DNA of 42,624 nt from Bacillota bacterium (GTDB taxonomy: Bacteria; Bacillota; Clostridia; Acetivibrionales; DSM-1351): positions 1 to 42,624 of the forward strand of contig JAEYWA010000127.1 of the NCBI GenBank assembly GCA_023431385.1, in the 5' to 3' direction. Made by a program: the position numbers and the translations under genes. Position 1 is the first letter of the stretch; each line of letters begins with the position of its first letter. Shown here piece after piece: positions 16,731 to 25,481 of the stretch. The notes under the pieces were generated by a model. The model saw nothing but the letters and a program-made list of their open reading frames with translations, was not told the origin of the DNA and ran no database searches.

Positions 16731-17600
16731 ATGATTAAATCAAAAAGTACAAAAATGGGGGATTTGATAATAGCGTTTTTATGCTTCCTTGTTATTTTAG
16801 TTTGTCTTTTACCGCTGATTAACGTTTTATCACGTTCCCTAAGTTCAGCGGAAGCTCTTATACGAGGTGAGGTTACACTCTGGCCCAAAGGACTCAACTT
16901 TGATTCCTACAGATTGGTTTTTAACGATAGCAAATACGTAGTTTCACTTGGTTGGACTGCTATATTGACAGTTATTTGTACAATAGTGTCCATGGTAATG
17001 ACAACAATATGTGCCTTTCCGTTGACTTACGACAAACTTAAAGGGCGAAAGGTTATAAACACATTAATTATTTTTACAATGTATTTCAACGCTGGTACAA
17101 TACCCAACTATCTGCTGCTAAAGGATATGGACCTAATAAATAAGCCGTTGGTACTCATAATCCCTGGCTGTTTGAGTGTATTCAATATGATCATCATGCG
17201 CAGTTTCCTGTATGGTATACCTGAAAGCTTGCGCGAATCGGCCGAAATAGACGGAGCAGGCCCTATCAGAACTCTTATCAATATTTACTTGCCTCTGTCA
17301 ACTTCTGTAATTGCAACCCTTTCGCTATTTTATGCCGTAGGACGTTGGAACGGCTTCTCGGATGCACTGATGTACATGAACGACAGAAAATATTACCCTA
17401 TTCAGCTGTTGCTTTACAACATTATTAATAATGTTTCAAGTATAGAAGTTTCATCTCAGGAGGGTTTTACCAAGCCTGGGTTGTCAGATGGTCTTAAGGC
17501 GGCAACAGTTATGTTCGCCACCGTACCAATCCTAATGGTTTATCCGTGGCTGCAGAGATACTTTATCACTGGTGTGACCATAGGTGCGGTAAAAGGTTAA
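16731..17600 (+). CDS. ABC sugar transporter permease, YtcP/LplC (CarB) type
   Basis: Second membrane subunit of the same importer. 289 residues from ATG 16731, placed behind AAGGAGG; the longer frame from 16662 overlaps the previous gene and is rejected. Six hydrophobic helices are visible, with the EAA motif SLRESAEIDGAGPIRTL near residue 180 and the family-typical C-terminus QRYFITGVTIGAVKG. It lies 34 bases behind the first permease. The pair must use an ATPase encoded elsewhere, as LplB-type systems commonly share an MsmX-like one. Confidence 0.92.
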   Translation: MIKSKSTKMGDLIIAFLCFLVILVCLLPLINVLSRSLSSAEALIRGEVTLWPKGLNFDSYRLVFNDSKYVVSLGWTAILTVICTIVSMVMTTICAFPLTYDKLKGRKVINTLIIFTMYFNAGTIPNYLLLKDMDLINKPLVLIIPGCLSVFNMIIMRSFLYGIPESLRESAEIDGAGPIRTLINIYLPLSTSVIATLSLFYAVGRWNGFSDALMYMNDRKYYPIQLLLYNIINNVSSIEVSSQEGFTKPGLSDGLKAATVMFATVPILMVYPWLQRYFITGVTIGAVKG

Positions 17601-17649
17601 ATTAGTTCCTTAGACATTATATGTCTAAATATATAAAAGGAGGATTATC

Positions 17650-19329
17650 ATGAAAAAAGTTCTTTTAGTTTTACTGGCTTGCCTTCTAGTGGTTAATTTG
17701 GCAGCCTGCGGCTCCGGCTCAGATGATACAGCTTCTAACTCTTCAGCTGCAAATTCGTCTGTTACTGGTGACAGTGCCACTTCAAGCAGCGCTGCACAAG
17801 GCTTACCCGGAAGATTTGAAGAAACCAAGAAAATTACTGTAGAAGTATTTGACCGTGCTGTTGATGGTGGTACTAAGGCAGAAGACAATTTTTACACCAA
17901 TTATATCAAAGAGGGAATGCTACGCGACTATAATGTAGAGGTTACATTTGTTCCAGTACCTCGATGGACAGAGGTAGAACAGATGAATAATCTGCTTGCT
18001 GCAGGAACTGCACCTGATGTTTGCCTTACATATAGCTACCCTACTGTCCAGACTTACGCTAATATGGGTGGTATACTTGACCTGGCTCCAATTCTCGATA
18101 GCAATAAGCAGTTTCTCCCTGACCTATGGACTGTTCTTGGAGACGAGAACATATATGCAAATAAGACTCCAGACAAAGGTAATTTATGGGCTATGGAATC
18201 AAAGCTTTTCCATAATAAGCGTATAAATACTTTTGTTCGTGAAGATTGGTTAAAGAAGCTCAATATCGCTGAACCTACATCACTTGAAGAGTATGATTCT
18301 ATGTTAAAAGCATTTAAGGCCAACGCATCTACTATACTTGGTGCTAATGCTGACAAGATGATTCCTTTCTTGCTGAGTGTAGATGTCGGTTGGACAGCGG
18401 GTTCATTAGTACAATCATTCTTCCCAAATAATTATACAGATTCAGAAGAAACTTATTACGTAAATAGTTTTGACGATAGACACCTGTTACGTCCAGGATT
18501 TAAAGATGGTATAAAGAAGCTTAATGAATGGTATAATGCTGGTCTGGTGTGGAAAGATTTTCCATTATATCCAGCAGGTGACAAGAATATAGATAACCAA
18601 ATGAAGGCAGGCTATGTTGGTTCATTCATACATAACTGGGACTACCCTTACCGTAATGGAGCTGACAGTATCGACGCTAATATTAAAAAGTTAGTTGGAC
18701 CGGATGCTGCATATATCGCAGTTGATTGTTTCAAAAATGACGCTGGAGTTTACAAGAAGTATCTCAGCCCACCGATTGACCGTAAGATATTCTTCCCTTC
18801 AACAAATAAAGAGCCAGTGGCTTCACTTTTGTATCTTAACTGGATTAGTAAGCTCGAAAACCGTAAATTCCTCCAGATTGGTGAAGAGGGCGTTACACAT
18901 GAGAAACAGGCTGACGGTTCTGTGAAGAGCCTCGCAGTTACTGGAGAAAAATTCATGAATTCCCCGCTCAACATAGATTATACTATGACAATTAATGGTT
19001 TAGACATTGGTGACCCAGTATTGAATGTAAAGTCCGTTGCATTAGGTTACGCAGGTGTTGATGCAAAATATATTGAAAAAGCGTTTGATTTGACAAGCAA
19101 AGATGCATATGTTAGTAAGCACGTTAACGTTGGAGATGTTAAGGCTGAAGAAGGAATGGGTCCTGCTCTGAAAGAAAAACGCGATAATATGTTGGTTCAG
19201 TCTGTAACTGCAAAGCCTGATAAATTCGACACAACATTTGACACAGGTTTTAAGGATTGGCTTGCTTCAGGTGGTCAGGCTATAATTGACGAACGTACAG
19301 TATTATATGCAAAGTATTTCAAGAAATAA
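17650..19329 (+). CDS. lipoprotein oligosaccharide-binding protein, LplA type
   Basis: Extracytoplasmic substrate-binding lipoprotein of the importer. 559 residues, the large size typical of LplA/YtcQ-type binding proteins. The signal peptide has a basic start (MKKV), a hydrophobic core and the lipobox LAAC with Cys20, then a Ser/Ala/Asn-rich linker (about 21–50). The mature part starts KITVEVFDRAV and shows the bilobal binding-protein pattern. ATG 17650 follows AAAGGAGG. It ends the transporter operon, with a terminator 40 bases behind. The substrate is probably an acidic xylo-oligosaccharide by context only. Confidence 0.92.
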   Translation: MKKVLLVLLACLLVVNLAACGSGSDDTASNSSAANSSVTGDSATSSSAAQGLPGRFEETKKITVEVFDRAVDGGTKAEDNFYTNYIKEGMLRDYNVEVTFVPVPRWTEVEQMNNLLAAGTAPDVCLTYSYPTVQTYANMGGILDLAPILDSNKQFLPDLWTVLGDENIYANKTPDKGNLWAMESKLFHNKRINTFVREDWLKKLNIAEPTSLEEYDSMLKAFKANASTILGANADKMIPFLLSVDVGWTAGSLVQSFFPNNYTDSEETYYVNSFDDRHLLRPGFKDGIKKLNEWYNAGLVWKDFPLYPAGDKNIDNQMKAGYVGSFIHNWDYPYRNGADSIDANIKKLVGPDAAYIAVDCFKNDAGVYKKYLSPPIDRKIFFPSTNKEPVASLLYLNWISKLENRKFLQIGEEGVTHEKQADGSVKSLAVTGEKFMNSPLNIDYTMTINGLDIGDPVLNVKSVALGYAGVDAKYIEKAFDLTSKDAYVSKHVNVGDVKAEEGMGPALKEKRDNMLVQSVTAKPDKFDTTFDTGFKDWLASGGQAIIDERTVLYAKYFKK

Positions 19330-19369
19330 TTATTTACAAAGCATCTACAAGCTAGCAAAGTAATATAAT

Positions 19370-19411
19370 ACCCTGTAAGGTGAACACTATGTTTACTTTA
19401 CAGGGTGTTTT
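19370..19411 (+). terminator. terminator of the transporter operon
   Basis: A 17-bp imperfect stem (19370–19386 with 19390–19406; ACCCTGTAA/TTACAGGGT perfectly paired) followed by GTTTTATATTTTG. It lies between the binding-protein gene and the converging AraC gene. Confidence 0.75.
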
Positions 19412-19449
19412 ATATTTTGTTTGATTTTTCATATATGATTAGGTTACTT

Positions 19450-20313
19450 CTAAGTTTCCTGATTATAACTGGAAAAGAAGTGTTTGGGAGTGACACCGTA
19501 TTCTTTTTTAAATGCTCTGAAGAAGTTCGAGTAATCACCGAAACCACATTGCTTGAACACGTCGGTTATGGGCATTCCCTGAAGAATGAGCTCCTTTGCA
19601 AGAATGAGCTTTTTCTGTATTATGTATTTATGAATAGTAGTTCCGGAATGCTTCTTGAACTCCCTGAGCAAATGATATTTACTGAGAAAAACATGCTCAG
19701 ACAAGCTGTCTATCGTCAGCTCCTCATCAATATGGTTATTAATGTATTCCATAATATCCATAATCATGGTACTCTTTTTAACGTCGGCGTCGGGCTTTAT
19801 GTTATTGTGCTGTAAAGCCATATTTATTTGGACAAAAAGCTCTATAAAATAAGCTTTGTATAAGATATCACTGCCTATACCGTGATAATTCTCAATAGAA
19901 ATAAGCTTGTGGAGAATTGTTCGAATATTCTGCTGCAGATCCAAGGATAATCTAATTACGTTGTCTTTTTTTAAATAGAAACAGGAAGCTAAATCAGTGA
20001 TGTCAGTTGACAGACTATTCATGAAATTCTTATCAATCCATAGAACAATTCGCTCATACGGAATAGTGTGGTCTTTAACAACCAGCTGATGAAGCTCTGT
20101 AGTATTAACCAGTACAATGTCTCCAGGCTTCAGGGTGTAGGTTTTTCCTTCAATATAGTAGCTTACATTACCCGATATAAAGAAAAAGCACTCATAAAAA
20201 TCATGGTGATGAAGAGAGACCTTTTCCAGCTTTATATCTGAATAATAGAATATTTCATATTCTTTTGCATGCATTTGCTGACGGGTTTGATAAGCATGGT
20301 ACCTCTTTTTCAT
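19450..20313 (-). CDS. AraC-family transcriptional regulator (cupin sensor)
   Basis: About 287 residues. The N-terminal half (residues 20–110) is an AraC-type cupin with HHHDFYECFFFISG and YTLKPGDIVLVNTTELHQL. The C-terminal 100 residues carry two helix-turn-helix units (IDSLSEHVFLSKYHLLREF and ITDVFKQCGFGDYSNFFRAF), ending in the signature GVTPKHFF. ATG 20313 is chosen because GAGGTG lies just upstream; a GTG at 20319 overlaps that site. It is flanked by the transporter operon (converging) and the esterase–xylosidase operon (diverging). The shared 39-bp element found before both operons suggests it activates both. The ligand is probably a xylan-derived sugar or uronate; inferred. Confidence 0.9.
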   Translation of the reverse strand: MKKRYHAYQTRQQMHAKEYEIFYYSDIKLEKVSLHHHDFYECFFFISGNVSYYIEGKTYTLKPGDIVLVNTTELHQLVVKDHTIPYERIVLWIDKNFMNSLSTDITDLASCFYLKKDNVIRLSLDLQQNIRTILHKLISIENYHGIGSDILYKAYFIELFVQINMALQHNNIKPDADVKKSTMIMDIMEYINNHIDEELTIDSLSEHVFLSKYHLLREFKKHSGTTIHKYIIQKKLILAKELILQGMPITDVFKQCGFGDYSNFFRAFKKEYGVTPKHFFSSYNQET

Positions 20314-20374
20314 ATACACCTCAATATATCAAATAAAAACAATTAGCCTGTATATTTTGAAGTCATTTTATCAT

Positions 20375-20413
20375 AGCAATTATTGCAAGTCAAACGGCAA
20401 TATAAACATATTA
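20375..20413 (+). repeat. 39-bp shared upstream element, copy 2 (xylan operon)
   Basis: Matches 15303–15341 at 35 of 39 positions in the same orientation. Core AGTCAAACGGCA, then ATATAAACATATTA. It lies about 90 bases upstream of the double TATAAT and about 60 bases from the AraC start codon. Confidence 0.7.
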
Positions 20414-20559
20414 GTGCCTAAAAGTGAACAGTATAATTTACTTATGTAAAATCGTTGAGACTTTTACTCTGAAAGTATTTTTAATGTTAGGCTACTTTGC
20501 GATATAATATAATAGTAATAATAGAATATATTAGCAAAAAATGCTGTTTTTAAATAGTA

Positions 20560-20640
20560 AGTTAACATGACTTTCACGCAGCGAAAAGCCACAACGTGTC
20601 TTCTCATTAATACTTGTGTATGCGCTATGGCGTAGATGGG
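20560..20640 (+). repeat. intergenic repeat, copy A
   Basis: About 81 bases that match the reverse complement of 34982–35064. GCAGCGAAAAGCCA is identical in both, with further matching blocks on each side (TTGTGTA, TAGATGGG, AGTT-CATG). It reads into the esterase gene, whose start lies 8 bases beyond. Confidence 0.7.
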
Positions 20641-20647
20641 AGAAAAA

Positions 20648-22552
20648 ATGAAAAATGCAATGGATGCCCAATCACCAAAGAGGCAGCTTGCTTTACCGAA
20701 ATTGATAAGTGACGGTATGGTGCTTCAGAGAGATGCAGATGTCAGAATATGGGGGTGGGCCGAACCCGGAGAGTCAATAACCGTAGAGTTTATAGATAAG
20801 CAATATAGTACCGAGGCAACTCCCGAGGGTAACTGGGAGGTAATACTCCAGAATTTGAAGGCCGGTGGCCCATTTGATATGGAAATCAAAGCTATTTCGG
20901 GTCAAATTACTATCAGAGACATTTTAATAGGTGAAGTTTGGGTGTGTACAGGACAGTCAAATATGGAATTGCCAATGGCTAGAGTTAAGGATCAGTACCC
21001 CGATGAAATGGTTAACTGTGAAAATCCTCTTATAAGAACGTTTAATGTAGCTATGAGATACGGCTTCAATGAACCATACAAGGATTTAAATGAGGGCAGC
21101 TGGATATCATCCAATCAGCAAACAATCTCAGAGTTTTCTGCAGTGGGATACTTTTTTGCCAAGGCCTTATTTCAAAGGCACCATATACCGGTTGGTTTCA
21201 TTAAAGCAGCCATAGGCGGTTCTCCCATAGAGTCATGGATCAGTGAGGAAGCCTTAAAAACCTATCCTGATATTATGCAAATCTTACAGCCCTACAAGGA
21301 CGATAGCTATGTAGATAAAATATTAGAAATAGATGGAGCTCTAACTACTGCATGGTTTGACAGCCTGAATAAGAACGATGCAGGATTGAATTCTGATGTA
21401 CCTTGGTACTCTGAAGAACTTAATACCTATAAATGGTCAACGATGAACTGGCCTGCCAACTTTGAGAAAGAAGGTCTTAGAAATTTCAATGGCGCTGTTT
21501 GGCTCAGAAAAGAGATAGATGTACCTGAAGGTATGGCAAATAAACCTGTCAAACTCTGGCTGGGAAGGATAGTAGACAGTGATAAGACATATGTAAATGG
21601 TGAGTTTGTTGGGGAATTTACATATCAGTATCCTCCGAGAAAGTATGATATACCGGCGGGCTTGCTAAAAAAAGGGAAAAATCTTATTACAGTTAGAATT
21701 GTATGCAATAATGGGATTGGTGAGGTCATTTCCGGCAAGCCCTATAAACTTTTTACAGAAGACAGCTCCATAGATTTAACAGGTGAGTGGAAGTATATGA
21801 TAGGCACCTCCTGCGGTCCTTTGCCTGATACAACCTTTATTCAGTGGCAGCCCGCAGGTTTGTACAATGGTATGTTGGCACCTTTAACTAACTACACTGT
21901 AAAGGGAGCGCTATGGTATCAAGGAGAATCAAATACCTCCAGACCTTTTGAGTATTTAAGCCTGATGAAGACCCTTGTTGAAGACTGGAGAAAAAGGTGG
22001 AACCAAAGCAATTTTCCCTTCATCTTTGTTCAGCTGCCGAATTACAGTATTCCAGATATTCAGCCTGCTGAAAGCCAATGGGCTGAACTTCGTGAGGCTC
22101 AGCTTCTATCTCTGGAAATACCAGATACAGCTATGGCAATTGCTATAGACTTGGGTGAGTGGAACGATATACATCCTCTGAGAAAAAAAGAGGTGGGTGA
22201 AAGGTTGGCTCTGGCTGCGATAAATACGGCTTATGGCGAGAAGGTTACAGCTTCAGGGCCCATATACAGCAATATGGAGATAGCCGGCAACAAAATAGCC
22301 ATCAGCTTTATAAATACCGGAGGCGAATTAAAGACTGGAGACGGAGCAGAGTTAAAGCATTTTGCAATTGCGGGCAGCGATAAGATATTTCTATGGGCAA
22401 AAGCAAAAATAGAAGGCGAGAAGGTTATTGTGTGGAATGAAAATATTGCAGAGCCTAAATCGGTGAGATATGCCTGGGCAACCAATCCTGAAGGGGCCAA
22501 TCTGGTAAATTCAGAAGGACTGCCCGCTTCGCCGTTCAGAACCGACGTTTAG
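20648..22552 (+). CDS. sialate O-acetylesterase-like SGNH carbohydrate esterase with inserted GH2-like domain
   Basis: Probably removes O-acetyl groups from imported xylo-oligosaccharides. 634 residues from ATG 20648 (GGGAG 5 bases upstream). The SGNH esterase core is split: the Ser motif GQSNMEL near 110, GGSPIESW near 190, WYQGESN near 425 and the catalytic Asp/His motif NDIHPL near 505. Between them (about 275–375) lies a beta-sandwich like the sugar-binding domain of GH2 enzymes (GAVWLRKEIDVP, YVNGEFVGE). This is the architecture of 'sialate O-acetylesterase' family proteins, some of which are acetyl-xylan or xyloglucan esterases. No signal peptide. As first gene of the GH67–GH3 operon its substrate is more likely acetylated glucuronoxylan fragments than sialic acid; inferred. 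Confidence 0.85.
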   Translation: MKNAMDAQSPKRQLALPKLISDGMVLQRDADVRIWGWAEPGESITVEFIDKQYSTEATPEGNWEVILQNLKAGGPFDMEIKAISGQITIRDILIGEVWVCTGQSNMELPMARVKDQYPDEMVNCENPLIRTFNVAMRYGFNEPYKDLNEGSWISSNQQTISEFSAVGYFFAKALFQRHHIPVGFIKAAIGGSPIESWISEEALKTYPDIMQILQPYKDDSYVDKILEIDGALTTAWFDSLNKNDAGLNSDVPWYSEELNTYKWSTMNWPANFEKEGLRNFNGAVWLRKEIDVPEGMANKPVKLWLGRIVDSDKTYVNGEFVGEFTYQYPPRKYDIPAGLLKKGKNLITVRIVCNNGIGEVISGKPYKLFTEDSSIDLTGEWKYMIGTSCGPLPDTTFIQWQPAGLYNGMLAPLTNYTVKGALWYQGESNTSRPFEYLSLMKTLVEDWRKRWNQSNFPFIFVQLPNYSIPDIQPAESQWAELREAQLLSLEIPDTAMAIAIDLGEWNDIHPLRKKEVGERLALAAINTAYGEKVTASGPIYSNMEIAGNKIAISFINTGGELKTGDGAELKHFAIAGSDKIFLWAKAKIEGEKVIVWNENIAEPKSVRYAWATNPEGANLVNSEGLPASPFRTDV

Positions 22553-22610
22553 AACCAATAAAGAAATCTTCTGACTCTAAGGCATATTAATACTAATATG
22601 GAGAAAACTG

Positions 22611-24221
22611 ATGAAGCTAAATAAAAGCAGTTTAAAAGATATATTTTGGCAAAGGGCAGGTATTGAAATTCCCGGGTTCGAGCTGGAGGAGATGCTGGTA
22701 AAAACACGACAGGAACCTGTCTGGCTGCACTTTGGTATAGGAAACATATTCAGGGGCTTTATCGCAGAATTGCAGCAGAAGCTATTGGAAACAGGAAAAG
22801 CCGACAGGGGAATAATTGCTGTAGCCCCAAATGACAATACAATGATCAATGAGATATATAAACCGGCAGACAATCTGACTATTTTAGTACATCTTCTTCC
22901 TGACGGAGGGCTGAATAAAAAAATTGTTGCCAGTGTAGCTGAGAGTCTCGTGGGAAGTCCGGAGGATGTTTCAGACTGGAGGCGGCTAAAAGAAATATTC
23001 AGTGAAAGGTCACTGCAGATGGTGAGCTTTACAGTAACTGAAAAGGGTTATGGTTTAACAGACATTTCAGGTGAATTTCAGCCTGACGTTAAAGAGGATA
23101 TCCAAAAGGGACCAGAAAAGCCTAAAAGTCTGATGGCAAAAATTGCTTCACTGTTATACGGCAGATACAAGGCCGGGCAACTTCCCATTGCATTGGTCAG
23201 TATGGATAACTGCTCGCATAACGGGGATATTCTTAAAAGATCAATTAAGCTGCTTATAGAAAATTGGGTTCAAGAAGGGTTCGTAGAGGAAGGTTATCTT
23301 GATTATATTGAAGATGAATCCAGGGTTTCATTTCCTTGCACAATGATAGACAAAATAACCCCCAGACCCTCCGAAACAGTTGAGAGAGACCTTGTAGAAG
23401 CAGGCATAGAGGGTACTAAAATAATATGTACCTCAAGAAGTTCTTATGTATCCCAGTTTGTTAATACCGAGAAACCGCAATACCTTGTTGTGGAGGAGAA
23501 ATTCCCCAACGGACGTCCACCTCTGGAAGCAGCAGGAGTATATTTTACTGATAAGGCTACAGTAGATAAGGTGGATAAAATGAAGGTCACCACCTGTTTA
23601 AATCCTCTGCATACTGCGCTTGCCATCTTTGGTTGTCTGTTGGGCTATAATCTGATAGCAGACGAAATGAAGGATGAGCAGCTTAAAAAACTTGTTGAGA
23701 GAATCGGCTATGACGAAGGTATGCCGGTAGTGGTAAATCCGGGTATAATCAACCCGGCCGAGTTTATAGAGGAAGTGTTGAGGAAAAGACTTCCCAACCC
23801 GTTTATTCCGGATACACCACAGAGGATAGCCTGTGATACTTCACAGAAAATACCCATCCGATTTGGTGAAACCATAAAAACTTACTATAACCACCCGACG
23901 CTTGATGCTAAAGAGTTAATATTTATTCCGCTGACAATTGCGGGATGGTGCAGATATCTGATGGGCGTTGATGATGAAGGTAATAAAATGGAACTCAGCC
24001 CCGATCCCTTACTTAATGAACTGAAAATCTATGTTCAAGGGGTAAGGCTTGGGGAACCTGGTTCAGCAGAGGATTCCTTGAAGCCCCTGCTTTCAAATGA
24101 GAGAATCTTCGGTATCAATCTTTATGAAGTCGGTTTGGGGAATAAGATAGAAGGCTTCTTTAAAGAGATGCTGGCAGGAAGACATGCAGTAAGAATAGTA
24201 CTTGAAAAGTACGTGAATTAG
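22611..24221 (+). CDS. uxuB: mannitol dehydrogenase-family oxidoreductase, likely D-fructuronate reductase
   Basis: Reduces D-fructuronate to D-mannonate with NADH. 536 residues in the long-chain mannitol dehydrogenase family. Visible are the N-terminal WLHFGIGNIFRGF nucleotide-binding motif, SMDNCSHNGD near 205, CTMIDKITPRP near 245 and the conserved CLNPLHTALA near 330, with the helical C-terminal domain behind. The family includes mannitol, altronate and fructuronate enzymes. The call rests on the immediately following mannonate dehydratase and the GH67 alpha-glucuronidase, which supply the matching pathway. It starts 58 bases after the esterase with GGAG upstream of ATG 22611. Cytoplasmic. 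Confidence 0.9.
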   Translation: MKLNKSSLKDIFWQRAGIEIPGFELEEMLVKTRQEPVWLHFGIGNIFRGFIAELQQKLLETGKADRGIIAVAPNDNTMINEIYKPADNLTILVHLLPDGGLNKKIVASVAESLVGSPEDVSDWRRLKEIFSERSLQMVSFTVTEKGYGLTDISGEFQPDVKEDIQKGPEKPKSLMAKIASLLYGRYKAGQLPIALVSMDNCSHNGDILKRSIKLLIENWVQEGFVEEGYLDYIEDESRVSFPCTMIDKITPRPSETVERDLVEAGIEGTKIICTSRSSYVSQFVNTEKPQYLVVEEKFPNGRPPLEAAGVYFTDKATVDKVDKMKVTTCLNPLHTALAIFGCLLGYNLIADEMKDEQLKKLVERIGYDEGMPVVVNPGIINPAEFIEEVLRKRLPNPFIPDTPQRIACDTSQKIPIRFGETIKTYYNHPTLDAKELIFIPLTIAGWCRYLMGVDDEGNKMELSPDPLLNELKIYVQGVRLGEPGSAEDSLKPLLSNERIFGINLYEVGLGNKIEGFFKEMLAGRHAVRIVLEKYVN

Positions 24222-24319
24222 GATAGAAGTATTATAGATTGCATAATAAGAGAGTTTACCAGATTAAAAGTAAAAATAGATTATTTGCTAAAAACAAATA
24301 AATCGAGGAGATGATATTC

Positions 24320-25405
24320 TTGAAGATAACGTTCAGATGGTTCGGAGAAAAGGACGATAGCGTTAAACTGGAGCAGATCAAGCAGATTCCGGGTATTACC
24401 GGAGTGGTTGGAGCACTGTACGATGTACCTGTAGGTGAGGTCTGGCCCATGGAAAAAATTTCGGCTCTTAAAGACACAGTTGAGAAGGCCGGTCTTGAGC
24501 TGGAGGTAATAGAGAGTGTAAATATTCATGAGGATATCAAGCTTGGCCTGCCTTCAAGAGAACGATTTATTGAAAATTACAAGCAGTGTATTAGAAACTT
24601 GGGTAAAGCAGGAGTTAAGGTCATCTGCTACAACTTTATGCCGGTATTCGACTGGCTCAGGTCCGAATTGGCCCATAAGCTTGCTGACGGCTCTGAGGCA
24701 CTTTTCTATGACCACAATGTTGTAAAGGATATAGACCCGATTAGGCTGGTTGAAGATATGGCTACAAATTCAAACGGTTTTATACTTCCGGGCTGGGAGC
24801 CTGAAAGATTGGCAGAGCTGAAGGATACTCTTGAAAAATATAAGAGTGTGGATGAGGAAAAGCTGTTTGAAAATCTAAAATATTTCCTTGAAAACATTAT
24901 ACCGGTATGCGAGGAGGTCGATGTAAAAATGGCAATACATCCCGATGATCCGCCGTGGTCACTGTTTGGCCTGCCGAGAATAGTGACCTCCAGAGAGAAC
25001 CTGGACAGACTGGTAAAGCTGGTAGACAGTCCTTATAATGGCTTGACTCTTTGCAGTGGTTCACTCGGGGCAAATCCAGCCAATGACATCCCTGAAATTA
25101 TTAGACATTTTGGAAGAATGGGCAAAATCCATTTCGGACATGTAAGAAACGTCAAGTTTATTGGAGATAAGGTTTTTCATGAGAGTTCACATCTGTCATC
25201 AGATGGTTCGCTTGACCTGTTTGAAATCATGAAAGCGTACCACGACATTGAATTCAAGGGGTACATTCGTCCTGATCACGGCAGAATGATATGGGGAGAA
25301 AAGGCCAGACCCGGCTACGGTTTATATGACAGAGCTTTAGGAATAACTTATTTAAATGGACTTTGGGAAGCTATGACAAAGCTTAAAAGATATAACAAAT
25401 GTTAG
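24320..25405 (+). CDS. uxuA: D-mannonate dehydratase
   Basis: Dehydrates D-mannonate to 2-keto-3-deoxy-D-gluconate. 361 residues. TTG 24320 is chosen as start because it gives the family N-terminus MKITFRWFG and lies 9 bases behind GAGGAG; ATG 24311 sits only one base from that site. Family features: IKQIPGITGVVGALYD, VICYNFMPVFDW near 110, the metal-ligand segment KMAIHPDDPPW near 210 and LCSGSLGANP near 250, with IRPDHGRMIWGE near the C-terminus. Third gene of the operon. The downstream enzymes KDG kinase and aldolase are not in the window, nor is uronate isomerase, which should supply fructuronate from glucuronate. Confidence 0.95.
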   Translation: MKITFRWFGEKDDSVKLEQIKQIPGITGVVGALYDVPVGEVWPMEKISALKDTVEKAGLELEVIESVNIHEDIKLGLPSRERFIENYKQCIRNLGKAGVKVICYNFMPVFDWLRSELAHKLADGSEALFYDHNVVKDIDPIRLVEDMATNSNGFILPGWEPERLAELKDTLEKYKSVDEEKLFENLKYFLENIIPVCEEVDVKMAIHPDDPPWSLFGLPRIVTSRENLDRLVKLVDSPYNGLTLCSGSLGANPANDIPEIIRHFGRMGKIHFGHVRNVKFIGDKVFHESSHLSSDGSLDLFEIMKAYHDIEFKGYIRPDHGRMIWGEKARPGYGLYDRALGITYLNGLWEAMTKLKRYNKC

Positions 25406-25481
25406 AAAGCTGTAAGCAACCTTTATATCAGATTAGCGTGAAAAATACATATAGAAGGAAATACAATCCGGGAGGAAGCAT

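Larger units (their letters stand above)
20314..20647. promoter_or_regulatory. divergent control region between the AraC gene and the xylan operon
   Basis: Contains the second 39-bp element (20375–20413), two overlapping TATAAT hexamers (20503–20508 and 20508–20513) without a recognisable −35, and then the intergenic repeat (20560–20640) up to the start of the esterase gene. A −10 without −35 fits an activator-dependent promoter, which is what an AraC protein would need. The leader would run through the repeat. Confidence 0.5.

Noticed and set aside
20503..20513. A standard sigma-A promoter for the xylan operon
   Set aside because: TATAAT is present twice but no −35 is found at 16–18 bases; an activator-dependent promoter is more plausible.
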